A DNA stretch of 61,667 nt, from NCBI GenBank assembly GCA_964511645.1, contig CAZEGV010000007.1, positions 1 to 61,667 on the forward strand. The letters are read 5' to 3'. The position numbers were made by a program, and so were the translations under genes. Under the pieces are notes generated by a model. It was not told the origin of the DNA, searched no databases, and worked only from the letters and a program-made list of their open reading frames with translations. The stretch's first letter is position 1, and every line of letters starts with the position of its first letter. This DNA is from CAZEGV01 sp964511645 (GTDB taxonomy: Bacteria; Bacteroidota; Bacteroidia; Cytophagales; JAAEPT01). Below, one piece after another: positions 61,537 to 61,667 of the stretch.

Positions 61537-61667
61537 TGTGTAAAAGTACTAAAAATGTAATTAATTATCTCTTTGACATCTTGCTAAATTATACCACCCT
61601 TAAGTTCAAGTAATAAATGCAACTTTTTAATTAAACAATAATTGATTCATTACAAATATAGGGTTTT

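Noticed and set aside
1..61667. CRISPR arrays or cas genes
   Set aside because: No regularly spaced repeats and no Cas-like protein were seen.

Overview
The window comes from a Bacteroidota chromosome, most likely Flavobacteriia. The evidence is low GC, the miaB / sigma-54 activator / lptE / secG / groES / groEL run, promoters of the TTTG-N19-TAnnTTTG type, RHS-like secreted proteins with Bacteroidota signatures, and MMPL, LolA-like and LpxR-like envelope genes. No genus is named because nothing in the sequence fixes it.

Layout. 1-8050 (minus): three secreted surface-protein genes. One is an RHS/DUF6443 protein that runs off the left edge and has no start-to-stop ORF inside the window. The others are a 1469-aa SpvB/RHS-type protein and a CBM2-like protein. 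8313-8466 is a 154-bp MITE. 8469-10056 (minus) holds a family 2 glycosyltransferase and a GmhB-like HAD phosphatase, separated by a hairpin repeat. 10206-18869 (plus) is the housekeeping block: miaB, a sigma-54 activator, lptE, a TPR-like gene, secG, groESL, an M48 protease and a lysozyme-fold protein. 19030 to about 39660 is a Mu-like, contractile-tailed prophage structural cassette. Its DNA-packaging and portal half is on the minus strand, and its capsid, lysis and tail half is on the plus strand. It carries no transposase, integrase, repressor or replication gene. 40066-41569 holds two membrane-protein genes. 41819-57039 (minus) is an envelope/efflux cluster: an ABC-2 exporter with membrane-fusion protein and TolC partner, a ferritin-like protein and cupin, a TetR regulator, an MMPL/RND transporter with LolA-like and beta-barrel partners, and a broken lpxR. 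57341-61667 holds cvfB, ctaA, four tRNA genes, an unknown secreted protein and an ABC ATPase.

Main points for a second look. (1) The portal and MuF head genes appear to be joined by a canonical programmed -1 frameshift: U UUU UUC, a 6-nt spacer containing the portal stop, then a perfect 8-bp hairpin. The MuF frame is open for 98 codons upstream of its first possible start, so the predicted product is an 811-aa portal-MuF fusion. (2) The tail assembly chaperone has its own A AAA AAG frameshift. (3) Two related MITEs sit at TA sites, and one disrupts lpxR so precisely that removing the element and one TA restores the frame. (4) A GTTARTN4RCTAAC palindrome occurs five times, only around the TetR cluster, and defines its probable regulon. 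(5) Three dispersed repeats share conserved flanks around unrelated hairpins. (6) The MMPL transporter has a single-base frameshift. (7) Both ends of the prophage cassette look truncated or unusual.
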